The notes under the pieces were generated by a model that saw only the letters and a program-made list of their open reading frames with translations, searched no databases and was not told the DNA's origin. 64,000 bases of DNA, taken from contig OY783198.1 in assembly GCA_963678675.1 (NCBI GenBank), forward strand, positions 14,907,876-14,971,875. The letters are read 5' to 3'. Position numbers and translations under genes: made by a program. Below are positions 46,359 through 57,375 of the stretch, piece by piece (the first letter of the stretch is position 1; the number at the start of each line of letters is the position of its first letter). Origin of the DNA: Xiphydria camelus. Lineage: Eukaryota > Arthropoda > Insecta > Hymenoptera > Xiphydriidae.

Positions 46359-47757
46359 ATGATAAACTGTCATATATCTGAAGAAGTTGGTAGTGCTGGC
46401 ATTTCTAAAATCATCGGCAGCGATTTCTATACCGTAAAATTCAAACGGAATGACAGAATAAAACCACTTGGTGTTATGAATGCAGTCATCCGGATAGAAG
46501 ACGACATTGTCCCGATTAATCCTTTATTAATTTTCCAAAGAATGTGCATTGCAAAAAAGAATCTGAAAAAGAACTTGAAAAATTCCTTACGTACGAACTT
46601 GCTCCGTTTCCGTTATCCCTTTTCAATGACGAAGGTATGCGCAAATGCGTTAAATCTTCTATGTATAAGGCATTTGAGCAATATTCTGGAGATATAAATT
46701 TTAGATACACGATGTATGTCATCGACGGAGGATATTTATTACACTGAGTCATTTGGCATCGCGGTGAATCGTTTTCATCCATTTGCAATAACTACGTTAC
46801 ATTCGTTCGATCGAACTATACATCCAATGCCATTGTCGTATTTGACGGATATCCGGAAGATGTAGCAAACCGTAGTACCAAATATGCGGAGCAATCCCGA
46901 CGATCACAAAAAACTGCTTCAGTAGACATACTTTTTGACGAGACAGTGATCCCAACTGTATCACAAGATAAATTCCTGGGCAACGATGCAAACAAGCAAT
47001 GCCTCATTGGAATGTTGAAGACAAAATTTGAAGCTGCGAACTTCATGGTCAAACAAGCCACGGAAGATGCGGATACACTAATAAATCAATACCGCAATCA
47101 GCATTTCATCGACATTCGATTCCGTAATAGTTGTCGGCGAAGATATAGAACTTCTTATCCTTTTGACGGCTCTATCTACGCGTTCAAACATACATATTCT
47201 CAAACCAGGAAAAGGAAAACTTTTGCAACAAATATATTCAACAGAAAGTATCATAGATAAAACAGCCGCAGAGCATATATTATTCTTGCACGCCTTCAGT
47301 GGCTGTGATACAACATCAGCACTATTTAATCAAGGAAAAATAAAATGTAATAATGTACTCCGAAAAAATCCAGATTTAAACGAGGTTATCCAGGTATTCA
47401 AAAACCCAAATGCTGATCCAGAGATCATTACTAAAGCTGGAGAACGCTTCCTTCTTGCACTGTACGGTTACAGTGATATGAAAAGTATGAAAAGTATGTC
47501 GTTAAACAACTATAGATATGCATGCTTCCAAAAATCAGCATATAAAAATAAATTTAATATTGCATCGCTACCACCAACAGAAGCAACAGTACGACAACAT
47601 TCGTTCCGAACCTATCACCAGGTTCAACAGTGGTAAGGGAATGAACAAAATGCAGAGCAATGATGATGGAAAAGAAACACGAATGGGCTAATTCCTGTTA
47701 CCACACTTGAGCCCCCAGCTCCGGAAACCTTTTAAAACTTATTTCCTGCAAATGCAA
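46359..47757 (+). pseudogene. Broken PIN/FEN-like nuclease TE gene (SGCDTTSAL family)
   Basis: Three frames must be joined: 46359-46540, then 46544-47090 with one in-frame TGA (46745), then about 47090-47636. Motifs in order: LAPFPLSLFNDEGMRK, YVIDGGYLLH, IVVFDGYPEDVANRSTKYAE, QATEDADTLI, VIVVGEDIELLILLTAL, LHAFSGCDTTSALFNQGK, LALYGYSDM, IASLPPTEATVRQHSF, RTYHQVQQW. This order matches large uncharacterised arthropod proteins I recall. The DG..ST, DAD, GED and GCD acidic motifs resemble PIN/FEN-type nucleases (inference). The following CXC-type cysteine segment begins (TYFLQMQ in frame, CKCN in another) and is cut by a MITE at 47758. Confidence 0.75.
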
Positions 47758-47969
47758 CAAAACGTGTGGCCGCCACGCGCGTAGGAAGTGAAACTTCGGT
47801 TCCAGTTTCTCTGAATTTGATTCCGGTGGTATTACATTCAATTGGCTCTATACAAGTCTTTTACAATGCTTCTTCGTAGAGCCAATTGAAACTAATACCA
47901 TCGGAATCAAATTCAGAGAAACTGGTATCGAAGTTTCACTTCCTTCGCGCGTGGCGGCCACACGTTTTG
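47758..47969. mobile_element. 212-bp hairpin MITE, CAAAACGTGTGGCCGCC tips
   Basis: Almost perfectly palindromic, arms about 100 bp including TTTCTCTGAATTTGATTCCG and a central AATTGGCTCTA pair. The same family forms the outer edges of the 14-kb inverted repeat (27575 and 41865). It interrupts the nuclease-like pseudogene. Confidence 0.85.
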
Positions 47970-48323
47970 TTTTTTTTCTTATTTTCATTCAAAGAACCCA
48001 TCCTTGAAGTTTGTCGCAATATTAAAGAATCACCCAGTATATTTACTTACTTGGTCCAACAAAATATTTTTTCCGCCATAATCAAGTATACACTTATTAA
48101 TTGCAAATAAACTCTTTTCTCAGTATACGAAGTAACTTTGATCGAACGAACGAAGTGTTCACTAAACCGACAAATTTCTAGAAAATCATAAACGTAATCA
48201 AGGAATTTTACTTCCAAATTTGACAGTGATAAAACATTAATCGCTGTTTCTCAGAATTTCAGATACATTACAAATTTTATTCTAGTGCACATTATAGTGC
48301 ACGCAGTTCGGGTGGTAGATTTC

Positions 48324-48594
48324 GGCAAACGAGGACTGCTTATGTATTCGCAGTCCTGCACCTTTCCCGGAAGGCTAATTACCGAACGAATTGTAATGAA
48401 CCACTTCTCGCAGATACCGCTATATTTCGAATGCATTCGAAATGCATTCAGCTTTGTAAAGGAGAGAAATGACGATTTCAATAGATAACCGAATATTTCG
48501 GCAAAGGTTCATTCCGATTCGTCCAGTAATTAACCCTTTCAGGAAAGGTGCGGGACTGCGAACTCATTAGCAGCCTGGATTCGCCGAAATGTAC
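48324..48594. repeat. MITE-like inverted repeat
   Basis: TCGGCAAACGAGGACTGC... and GCAGTCCTGCACCTTTCC on the left face GGAAAGGTGCGGGACTGC and CCTGGATTCGCCGA on the right. The core GGAAAGGYGCGGGAC matches the nested MITE at 2001-2362. Confidence 0.5.
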
Positions 48595-48653
48595 TGCTTC
48601 GCTGATGGCGAGATGAACCCTAGTTTGACGAAGTATTTATGATCGCGATGCTA

Positions 48654-49133
48654 TTGGGTTGGAAAATAAGTTCGTAGCGTTTTCTTTTGTTTTCTTTCAT
48701 TTTACAACGATTTGTTTGCTGTTCCGCAAAGTGTTTATATTCATTCGAAAGAGCTCTTTCTGCTCTACAAAACTGTTATAATTGTTTATTCGAATAACAA
48801 TTTTGTATTATTTTTCAGGCTTAGAAATGGAATATCCAGGAGGAACAGAATTTTCGACATCTTTTTTATCCAAGACTCGCCTCTAACACCTCCGTATACG
48901 GCAGTTTTTTGACCTCGATGAAAAGCGAAGAAAATCAGATGTCGAAACTGCTGATTTTTGCCCCCTGGATATTCTATTTCTAAGCCCAAAAAATAATAAA
49001 AAATGTAATTATTCGAAATAACAATTATAACAGTTTTGTAGAGCAGAAAAAGCTCTTTCGAGTACATATGAACATATTGCCAAACAACAAAATAAATCGT
49101 TGTAAAATAAAAGAAAACGTAATTGTGCAACGG
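48654..49133. mobile_element. Mariner-type foldback
   Basis: TTGGGTTGGAAAATAAGTTC follows TA at 48652, a mariner-like tip. Arms about 48670-48850 and 48955-49130 are inverted copies, including AGAGCTCTTTCTGCTCTACA. The centre has the short start MEYPGGTEF and no transposase. Confidence 0.65.
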
Positions 49134-49305
49134 AACAGTCCCGGCGACGCGAGTATCGGCCACTTGAGCATGCCGGTCGCGGGAGTATAATATATAGCAT
49201 CACCGACGAAAGTCGCGTCGCGTGGTGTGTGTACACTCGTAGAGTATCGGATACCTGCGTAGCGTTGTGTGCGAAGGGCCTACCCTCAGCAAAGAAATTT
49301 CACTT

Positions 49306-49555
<250 letters not shown>

Positions 49556-49579
<24 letters not shown>

Positions 49580-50840
49580 GAAATGTTTATTGTTCAAATA
49601 GAACAAATCATAATGCCCTGAAATCAGGGCAAGCGTATAGTATACAATTTTAAAACAGCGTAAGCAAATATAATAGACTTTAAGCGGGTACATAGAAAGT
49701 ATGAGCGCAATAAAATAGTAATAGTGTGTAAGCATAATGAATAAGCGTTCTCTCTCATTTAAAGTTAACAATCGTAAACACGTAGATAAACAAAACAGTT
49801 AAGTAAAAAACAATTAAATAATACCAAATCAAACAGCAGCAGCGCAGAGGTATAAAGCATAATGAGTAATAATAATATAAGCGAGTATGTAAAAAATAGC
49901 GTGGGCGTAGTGCAAGCATAGTAACAGAATAAAGTGTAAGTATAATAACAAGTAATAATGTACATAATATAATGATATAATGATATAAACACGTTGGTAA
50001 ACAAAAACATTTAAGTAAAATCAATTAAACAAAATAAGTAGGAAGAAGTCAAATCAACAAGCAGTATCTCAAGGTGAAGACATAGAATATTGACAATTAA
50101 CTTAAATATTGCCTATCGATAATTAACTACGGTTTCTATCCGCATCCAGTAGCCACTGTTGAGCTTTACTCTTAAAGGAGCCGAGTGAGGGAGCCTCGAG
50201 AACTTCCCTAGGGAAGGCATTCCACACGTAGGGGGCAGCAACGGCAAAGGAAGCTTTGTAAGAGTCGGTCCGATGAGGAGGAGTAGTTAGTGTAAGGGCA
50301 TGTGTAGAACGGCTGGTAGCTCGTGTGGTGTAGTGAAAGAGCAAATCGGCTAAGAATTCAGGTTGCCTCGTGTTGAGAACCTTGTAAGTGAGAATTGCCA
50401 GGTGTAGTTTGCGCCGATTTTCAACTGACAGCCAGCCAAGCTTGATTCTGTAGGAGCTGATTGAGGTATCGCGTGGCAGTCCAAAGATGTAGCGAATACA
50501 CGTTTACGAGTCGTTGTAGCTTGAGGTCAAGGGTGGCTCCACAGCCATTAAGAACAATTGAGCAGTATTCTAAATGAGGTAAAATCAGAGAGTTAATCAA
50601 AGTTTTCGTAGGTCTGTATTGGTATATGGCCTCATTTGTTGCAGTTGGTAGAAGGCTCGGTTGACTTTGGAGGTGACATGTTGAACGTGCTCTTTGAAAG
50701 TGAGTTTGGAGTCGATGATAATACCGAGGTTTTTGACAGAGTCAACAAAGGGTATACGCTCAGAGTTGCAACCTAATGGTGGAAGATCTGAGGATTTAAG
50801 CGAGTTAATGAATCGCTTATTTCCAAGAATAATCGCTTAA
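49556..50840 (-). mobile_element. Non-LTR retrotransposon, 3' fragment
   Basis: On the minus strand the end of a reverse transcriptase is readable with frameshifts: VDSVKNLGIIIDSKLTFKEH, VTSKVNRAFYQLQQ, GLPRDTSI, LGWLSVENRRKLHLAILTYK, and the C-terminus (50344-50123) VAAPYVWNAFPREVLEAPSL then FKSKAQQWL. These are thumb/C-terminal signatures of jockey/CR1-type elements. The 3' end carries a (GATT)n-type tail; the 5' side is cut off in a GA tract. Confidence 0.8.
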
Positions 50841-50887
50841 TAAGAGAGAGAGAGAGGGAGAGAGAGAGAGGAGGGAGGGAGAGAGAG

Positions 50888-50919
<32 letters not shown>

Positions 50920-51140
50920 AGGAGAGGGAGGGAGGAGGGAGGGGAGGGAGGGGGGAGGAGGAGGGAGGGAGGGAGGGAGGGAGGGGAGGGAGGGGAGGTG
51001 GGGGGTATACGCTCAGAGTTGCAACCTAATGGTGGAAGATCTGAGGATTTAAGCGAGTTAATGAATCGCTTATTTCCAAGAATAATCGCTTAATAAGAGA
51101 GAGAGAGAGAGGGAGAGAGAGAGAGGAGGGAGGGAGGGAG

Positions 51141-51172
<32 letters not shown>

Positions 51173-51300
51173 AGGAGGAGGGAGGGAGGGAGGAGGGTGA
51201 GGGAGGGGGAGGGAGGGAGGGAGGGAGGGAGGGGTATACCGTCAGAGTTGCAACCTAATGGTGGAAGATCTGAGGATTTAAGCGAGTTAATGAATCGCTT
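50751..51300. repeat. Tandem copies of RT fragment plus GA tracts, ending at gap
   Basis: The segment beginning GGTATACGCTCAGAGTTGCA (about 90 bp of the RT gene) is followed by GA-rich sequence and repeated at 50751, 51004 and 51233. The last copy runs into exactly 200 N (51301-51500), with AGAGAG resuming at 51501. Copy number is not trustworthy. Confidence 0.8.
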
Positions 51301-51519
51301 NNNNNNNNNNNNNNNNNNNNNNNNNNNNNNNNNNNNNNNNNNNNNNNNNNNNNNNNNNNNNNNNNNNNNNNNNNNNNNNNNNNNNNNNNNNNNNNNNNNN
51401 NNNNNNNNNNNNNNNNNNNNNNNNNNNNNNNNNNNNNNNNNNNNNNNNNNNNNNNNNNNNNNNNNNNNNNNNNNNNNNNNNNNNNNNNNNNNNNNNNNNN
51501 AGAGAGAGAGAGTATATAA

Positions 51520-51574
51520 ATTTATTCTCGGTATACTTATTGTAGGTATAACTTGGCTTTGGTAAAACCGGCCC
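51520..51574 (-). mobile_element. End of a Harbinger-type GGGCCGGTTTTACC element
   Basis: GGTAAAACCGGCCC ends at 51574 and is followed by TAA. The matching other end is not in view (gap side). Confidence 0.6.
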
Positions 51575-51805
51575 TAAGCGGACTTTGCGAGCACAATTTG
51601 GACATTGTGGCGGGGGTGTTTGGCCGCTGACGTCACGCAACGTAGCCTCGTGCTAAGGTACCGTTTACTAGCCTCGCGTCAATCCATGATTTTTAAATAT
51701 TTCTAGCACGATTAACTCTTAATATTTTGCGCTAAAACTTCGGTTAACGTTTTTATGACCCAAACTCTATCGATTTCCAATAAAACAAAAAATTACCGAA
51801 CCTTC

Positions 51806-52085
51806 CTATTCTAGATTCGTATCAACTTCAAGCTGTTGAGCCAATTCTTTAAGCGCTTGAGTAGGGGTTTCTTCCAATAGAGCTTGCAGTTGTTCATCTT
51901 CGAACTTCTTTGTTTGACCTGGCCCTTGTTTGTCGTGAATATCACAGTTTCCATTTTTGAAGCGACGAAACCAGTTTCTACATACTGTTTTTGATGGAGC
52001 AGATTTCGCATAAGTTTGCACAAGTAATCAATGAGCTGCAGCAGCACTTTTTCTTAAATCAAAGTAGTGTAGAAGTACACATCTA
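51806..52085 (-). pseudogene. Mariner transposase N-terminal fragment
   Basis: The minus strand encodes YFDLRKSAAAAH, a stop, then LLVQTYAKSAPSKTVCRNWF, RRFKNGNCDIHDK, and TKKFEDEQLQALLEETPTQ with LKELAQQLEV. This is the paired HTH region of mariner transposases (CRDWFRRFKSGDFDVEDK pattern). It ends at TAG; no catalytic domain. Several codons are disrupted. Confidence 0.8.
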
Positions 52086-52378
52086 GCATGAGGATGAGCA
52101 AGGCGAAACTTAATCCAAACTGTTCTTTTGCTTCTTCAGCGCGCGTCTTGTCGAAGTCGCCGCCCGTCCTCTCCCGTAGCGAGGCTCGTCGTGGATGCGT
52201 TAACGGTTCATTTTCAACGTGCCGCTGTGTAGCGGAATCCCGACTGCCACGCTGCTCGGACGTTCCCAAGCTTGCAGTTCGAAGAACAATGTGTATAACA
52301 ACTATATATATGTATTTTCGTACAGTAGTTTTGAGCCATTCGTACGATTTCTTGAAAATTGACTATACATTTTTTTAA

Positions 52379-52620
52379 CCCTTTAAGTCATGATGTACAC
52401 TGAGGTGTACATATTTTTACATTACACCTAACTAACTCTTCATCTTTTTAATGGCTTTCGGTAATGGCGTACACTGTAATGCAATGATATATATTTAAGC
52501 CACTAGATGTCGCGCAAAGTATGAATTAAAAAATTTTAACTTACTATAAACAATATCCGCTCTAAAAAGCACAGTTAAAAAAAATTTTCCTTAAGTTTTC
52601 ATAAGTCGTGACTGAAAGGG
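52379..52620. mobile_element. 242-bp piggyBac-like MITE
   Basis: TTAA outside both ends (52375-52378, 52621-52624). Tips CCCTTTAAGTCATGATGTAC and inverse CCCTTTCAGTCACGACTTAT. A GTACACTGAGGTGTAC palindrome sits near the left tip. Confidence 0.8.
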
Positions 52621-52649
52621 TTAAATCGCATTGTATATGATCGAATGGT

Positions 52650-52800
52650 TTTGTGATTTTTTATCGAACGCGGATGCTACTTACATTTCGACGGGTTGTC
52701 TGAAAATTTGCTGAGATTACGATCTCTCAAACCGTCGATTTCAAAGAAAAGTTTCGTTCGCGGCTTCGATCGAGCAATATCGTTGTAATGTTCTTACGAT
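52650..52800. repeat. Direct repeat with 55015-55140
   Basis: GATTTCAAAGAAAAGTTTCG and CGGCTTCGATCGAG recur at about 55078-55112 in the same orientation. Both are preceded by a GTTGYCTGAAAA-type sequence. Nature unknown. Confidence 0.55.
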
Positions 52801-52979
52801 ATTAATGCACGCACTAGTTTCGATTAACAAAGAGTTTATTAACAGAAGTTACAAAATGAACAAGAGAACTTAGAACGATGCCGGGATCATGCGTATAGCT
52901 CAACGGTCGGGAGAGAAGAGAGAGTCTCGACGATGACTCGTCGGACACGTATCGTGCAGGCGGCGCTGTGCTCGCGTAA

Positions 52980-53817
52980 AGGCCCCTCTACACGTTGGCC
53001 AATGCATTGGCAAGCGTGTAGACGGGGCTATTGGTGATATTGGCGGCATGGCACCAGCGTTGGCGGAGCTGGGCCAAGCGTTGGCGACCGATCCGTCGTG
53101 GTGTCGGTTTTTGAAGACAGATCAAAGGCGTTGGCTTTGGAGCTGGCGGACGTTGGTGTCGCGTCCACACGTTGGCCGCATTGGCCTTGTATGTGAATAG
53201 CTGTCGCACCCGAGGCGAAATTTGTATATTCATTTTGACATTTTGAAGACACTGCTAATTTTCATTGCACTAGCAGTATGTTCGATTTAAAAGAAGTGTT
53301 CATGTCCATATTAAAATGGCACTGATTTTAATACTTCTGAGAGACTGTACGTAATTCAATTTTCAGTAGTAGCAGGATCAAGTCAGTGTTTTAGAACGCA
53401 AAATTATACTCAATTTAACACCGATGTGTTAGATGTATGCGATCTATGTAAACTCCGCAAAAGCTATAGGACTACTTTATAGGTCTGTTAAAAGAATTTA
53501 GTAATAAAATTATTTATATTTGTACGATAAGGATCAAGGGTTTGTCAACAATTAAAGTGACAAATATATTATTTATTTGCCAATTTTGCGGCTTCAAATT
53601 GTTGCAGTGCAGTTGTTCATATTGGCCTGTGTCGAAATAAACTGAATTCCATGTCCTTGCCAGTGCGTTGGCCAGCGCGCTGGCCAGCGTATTGGCGGAC
53701 GTATTGGCGAGCGCATTGGCCAGCGTGTAGAGGAGTTTCCAATGTCCTTGCCAGTGCATTGGCGAGCACGCTGGCCAACGCATTGGCGAGCGCATTGGCC
53801 AACGTGTAGAGGAGCCA
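52980..53817. mobile_element. MITE with ~12-bp subterminal repeats, TAA flanks
   Basis: Tips GGCCCCTCTACACGTTGGCC and inverse GGCTCCTCTACACGTTGGCC, with TAA at 52977-52979 and 53818-53820. Both ends are rich in a 10-12-bp motif (CATTGGCGAGCG and variants); on the right it forms an array at 53650-53800. Frames reading WPxRSP/WQGHW repeats are by-products of the array. Confidence 0.75.
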
Positions 53818-53857
53818 TAACGCGTACTCCGATAGATGGCGACATAGTAGCTAAAGG

Positions 53858-54738
53858 TGTGGCGAAAAGGATGTAGTCGCCATCTTATCGGCGGAGCGTT
53901 TCGTCCCGGAGTCGGCCTGTGGACTCGTCAGTAAGGCTAGGCCGACTCCTGCCTTAGACGCTCTGTGGTCCTCGGTGATAGACGGGCAGTTGCGGTCTTA
54001 TATAGAAACTTGCCCGTTGATGGACCACTAACGAGAAGCCGAAAGCCGTGGAGTCGAAGGTCGGCGCCACCTGGCGGCAAGGCGCCGTAGCGCAACGGGC
54101 CGCTACAGTACTCCCTCCCTAGTGACGTCTGATGTATGCAGACGGAACGAGACGGAAGAAGTTGGTGTGTGTGGCAACGGCTTGGCTCTGAGCGTGTCTG
54201 CGTGTAGCTGGAACGTCGTGGGTTGGAGACTCCGCCGGTATGTTCGTCGCAGCGTGTGAGAGATCGATCCTGAGTGTGTGAGCCGTGACGTCATGACGGG
54301 GCGTGTACACATGTGCCGTGCCAGGGCGTGAGTGTGCCGTGCCGGGGCGTGTACACGTACCGTGCCGTCAGCGTGACGTCGGTTCTGCTTCCAGAGATCA
54401 AGGTGTCCTTGTCATGGGAGTTCCTTTGGTCCAGAAGGTATGCTGCAGGATGATGATCTTCTCCGCTGGATCACGTCGGGGTCACCAATGTGGCGAAAAG
54501 GATGTGGTCGCCATCTTATCGGCGGAGCGTTTCGTCCCGGAGTCGGCCTGTGGACTCGTCAGTAAGGCTAGGCCGACTCCTGCCTTAGACGCTCTGTGGT
54601 CCTCGGTGATAGACGGGCAGTTGCGGTCTTATATAGAAACTTGCCCGTTGATGGACCACTAACGAGAAGCCGAAAGCCGTGGAGTCGAAGGTCGGCGCCA
54701 CCTGGCGGCAAGGCGCCGTAGCGCAACGGGCCGCTACA
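53858..54738 (-). mobile_element. Miniature LTR retrotransposon (TRIM-like)
   Basis: Two 250-bp direct repeats (53858-54107 and 54489-54738) differ by about one base. AAGG flanks both sides (53854-53857, 54739-54742). On the minus strand the LTR runs TG...CA (TGTAGCGGCCCG to TTCGCCACA) and has a TATATAAG box. The 381-bp interior starts next to the 5' LTR with TTGGTGACCCCGACGTGATC, a Ty3/Gypsy-like primer-binding site, and ends with the purine run AGGGAGGGAGT before the 3' LTR. No gag or pol. Confidence 0.88.
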
Positions 54739-54779
54739 AAGGCACTACAATCGTTTTACCTTTATTCTTTTCATATATA

Positions 54780-54999
54780 CGGGGTGCTCCCCCCCGCTCA
54801 GAATAGTCATGGCGGGTGTGGTCTAATTTGTCTATACTTGTCCCACCGACTAATGATGAATTGACGGCATAAGTATCGACTGACAACCAAGTTCTGACAG
54901 TCAGTCAATACTTATGTCATCAATCTATCATCGATCGGCGGAACAAGTGTAGGCAAATTAGGCCACACCGGCCATGACTATCCTAAGCGGAACACCCTG
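54780..54999. mobile_element. 220-bp foldback MITE, TA-flanked
   Basis: Tips CGGGGTGCTCC and inverse CAGGGTGTTCC between TA dinucleotides. Arms include ATAGTCATGGC and ACTTGTTCCGCCGA-like matches. Same CAGGGTG tip family as 22677, 25757 and 26868. Confidence 0.75.
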
Positions 55000-55400
55000 T
55001 ATAAACGGCGCGACGTTTCGATAAGTTGCCTGAAAAACTGCTTGTTGGATCGCGATCCTTTCTTCCTCTCAACTTTTCGATTTCAAAGAAAAGTAGCGTT
55101 TGCGGCTTCGATCGAGAAATATCATTCTACATTTGCTCGATTCGTATCTGACCATCGCGAGAGCGCGACAGCCTCATACGCGGCTCTGTGCCCATTGTCG
55201 AACTTCTCGCACAGCGACGCGGCTGTGTGAATTTACTTGACGTTCATATTAAAGAAAGGAGAGGAGTGGGGGGTGCGCGGTGAAAGAGAAGGGGAAGAGA
55301 GAGAAAAGGAGAACGGCATCGATACCGGAACTATCGGATCCGCGCGAAGAATGACGCGCGCGATGACGACACGGCGCGATCCAAGGTCGCCGTATTTTAA
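55000..55400. other. No supported gene
   Basis: Contains the direct repeat shared with 52650-52800 and a purine-rich tract (55245-55310). Confidence 0.4.
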
Positions 55401-55967
55401 GAGGTCGACACACGCCGTCTAGAAATGTAAAGATATATTTTCAACATGGTGCATAAGAACCTTTTGTATTTTCGCCACCACACTTAAAAAACATAAATCT
55501 AGGGCCCTATAGAAAAAAAAAGAAAATAAATTTCTAATTTTGCCGATTGATTACAACAAAGAAATTTATTTTTTTTTATAGGGCCCTAGATTTATGTTTT
55601 TTAAGTGTGGTGGCGAAAATACAAAAGGTTCTTATGCACCATGTTGAAAATGTATCTACAGCCGTGACGATTTTCGGGCATTTTTGTCGCGGCTGTAAAG
55701 ATATATTTCCAACACATGGTGCATAAGAACCTTTTATATTTTCGCCACCACACTTAAAAAACATAAATCTAGGGCCCTATAGAAAAAAAATAAATACATT
55801 TCTTTGTTGTAATCAATCGGCAAAATCAGAAATTTATTATTTTCTTTTTTTTTCTATAGTGCTCTAGATTTATGTTTTTTAAGTGTGGTGGTGAAAATAC
55901 AAAAGGTTCTTATGCACCATGTTGGAAATATATCTTTACATTTCCAGACGGCGTGTGTCGGCCTCTT
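55401..55967. repeat. Nested palindrome (palindrome of palindromes)
   Basis: Outer edges (55401-55440 and 55927-55967) are inverted copies. Inside lie two complete smaller palindromes, 55425-55657 and 55697-55940, both built from the TATTTTCGCCACCACACTTA unit. The pivot (55659-55697) is itself an imperfect hairpin. The unit therefore occurs four times in alternating orientation. Confidence 0.85.
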
Positions 55968-56397
55968 AAGGTGGTTCTGATATGAGCGCGAAGGGACCAT
56001 ATCGATTACCGTTGTTACGCCGTGGAATTAACCTACATGCACACCGCGCGGAGAGCGCGAAAGAACTCGCGGCGCGTAGAGGCACCTGCGCCGCGCTACG
56101 TGAAAGTAACGCCGATCGACTTTTTCTCGCTGCGCGCGCGTAGAGTGCGTTCCAGCATCACTTTCGAAAATCGGCGTATGGCGTCTTTCGCCACGGTGTC
56201 CAGCTATTGGGGAATTCTGGAAAACCTGGAATTGTCAGGGAATTCGGTCAGGTTAATTCAATTTGTAATCTGTATACAGATTATGCATATACGTATATTC
56301 AATATCACGCAAAAAATAAAATCTCTGAGAAAAGAATTATGTATTCGCAAATTTAGAAGTGCATGATATTATATCGTCATCGGAAAGCAAGAGAGAC
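55968..56397. other. No supported gene
   Basis: CpG-rich at 55985-56190 (GCGCGCG runs), then AT-rich. An open frame of 114 codons at 56022-56366 has no ATG-context or domain support. Confidence 0.35.
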
Positions 56398-57375
56398 CCC
56401 AGGTAGCAGTGGCACGTCATATTCACGTCGCTTGAAGGTGATTGTTCGTCGACGACGTCATATGCCTTAAATTCGACGTTTTAATCACGTGTTATTTGAA
56501 GATCATATTATGACGTCATTGAAATGACGTTTTTTTCACGTAATTTGTTGACGAAACAGTCACATAATTTATTATTTCCCTACGCATAATCAGGTGTGTA
56601 ACTGTAAGAAATGTATAAGATGAAATACCCATCAGTTGAAAAGTTTGTGAGATATTTTCGTTCAAAGTACAAGAGTAAATTGCGCTGCGTGCGACTAAGT
56701 TTCCAGCGCCCAGCGAAATTTACTCTTGTACTTTGAGCGGAAATATCTCACAAACGGTTCAGCGAATGGACATTTCACCTTTTACCTTTTTTTGTTCATC
56801 TTGACGAGCTCTACTACTTTTGTAGGAATTAAAATACCGAATTCCACTTAAAAAGATGAAAGTAACCTTCATATCTCGTAAATAATGCGTGTCATTGAAA
56901 ATCTGTTGCATCTACCATATGTATCTTTCAATACCAAACAAATTTTATTTGAAATATATTTTCATAAAATTACAAATAACGGAAATAAACGGGATTTTCC
57001 CTTGATACCTCTGCGGGATACTTTTTACAAGAACTCCAACGGAATAGAAAATCACGGCATTGCGGGTACCCGTGTTACCTGCCACTTTCCTTGGTATCCG
57101 CGTTTAATGAGTTCCATGTGCTGACCAAATGCCGTAGACCGAGGTGGGTCTTTCCCTATACTAACGTACCGTCACCACGGCAGAAACGGTTTATTTCTTT
57201 GAGTTTGAAAATTTCGGTTCAGTCACGTCGGTAGTCCCGTACAGTTCAAACGATATTCGAACATTCGTGGCATTTTCAGTGCAGTGCATATACGATTTCT
57301 TAAAGCAGCAAAGTGACAGGAAAATAAAAGTGAGAGCGAGCGAAAAAAGAGTGACTGTATAAGACGTCGCGTATA

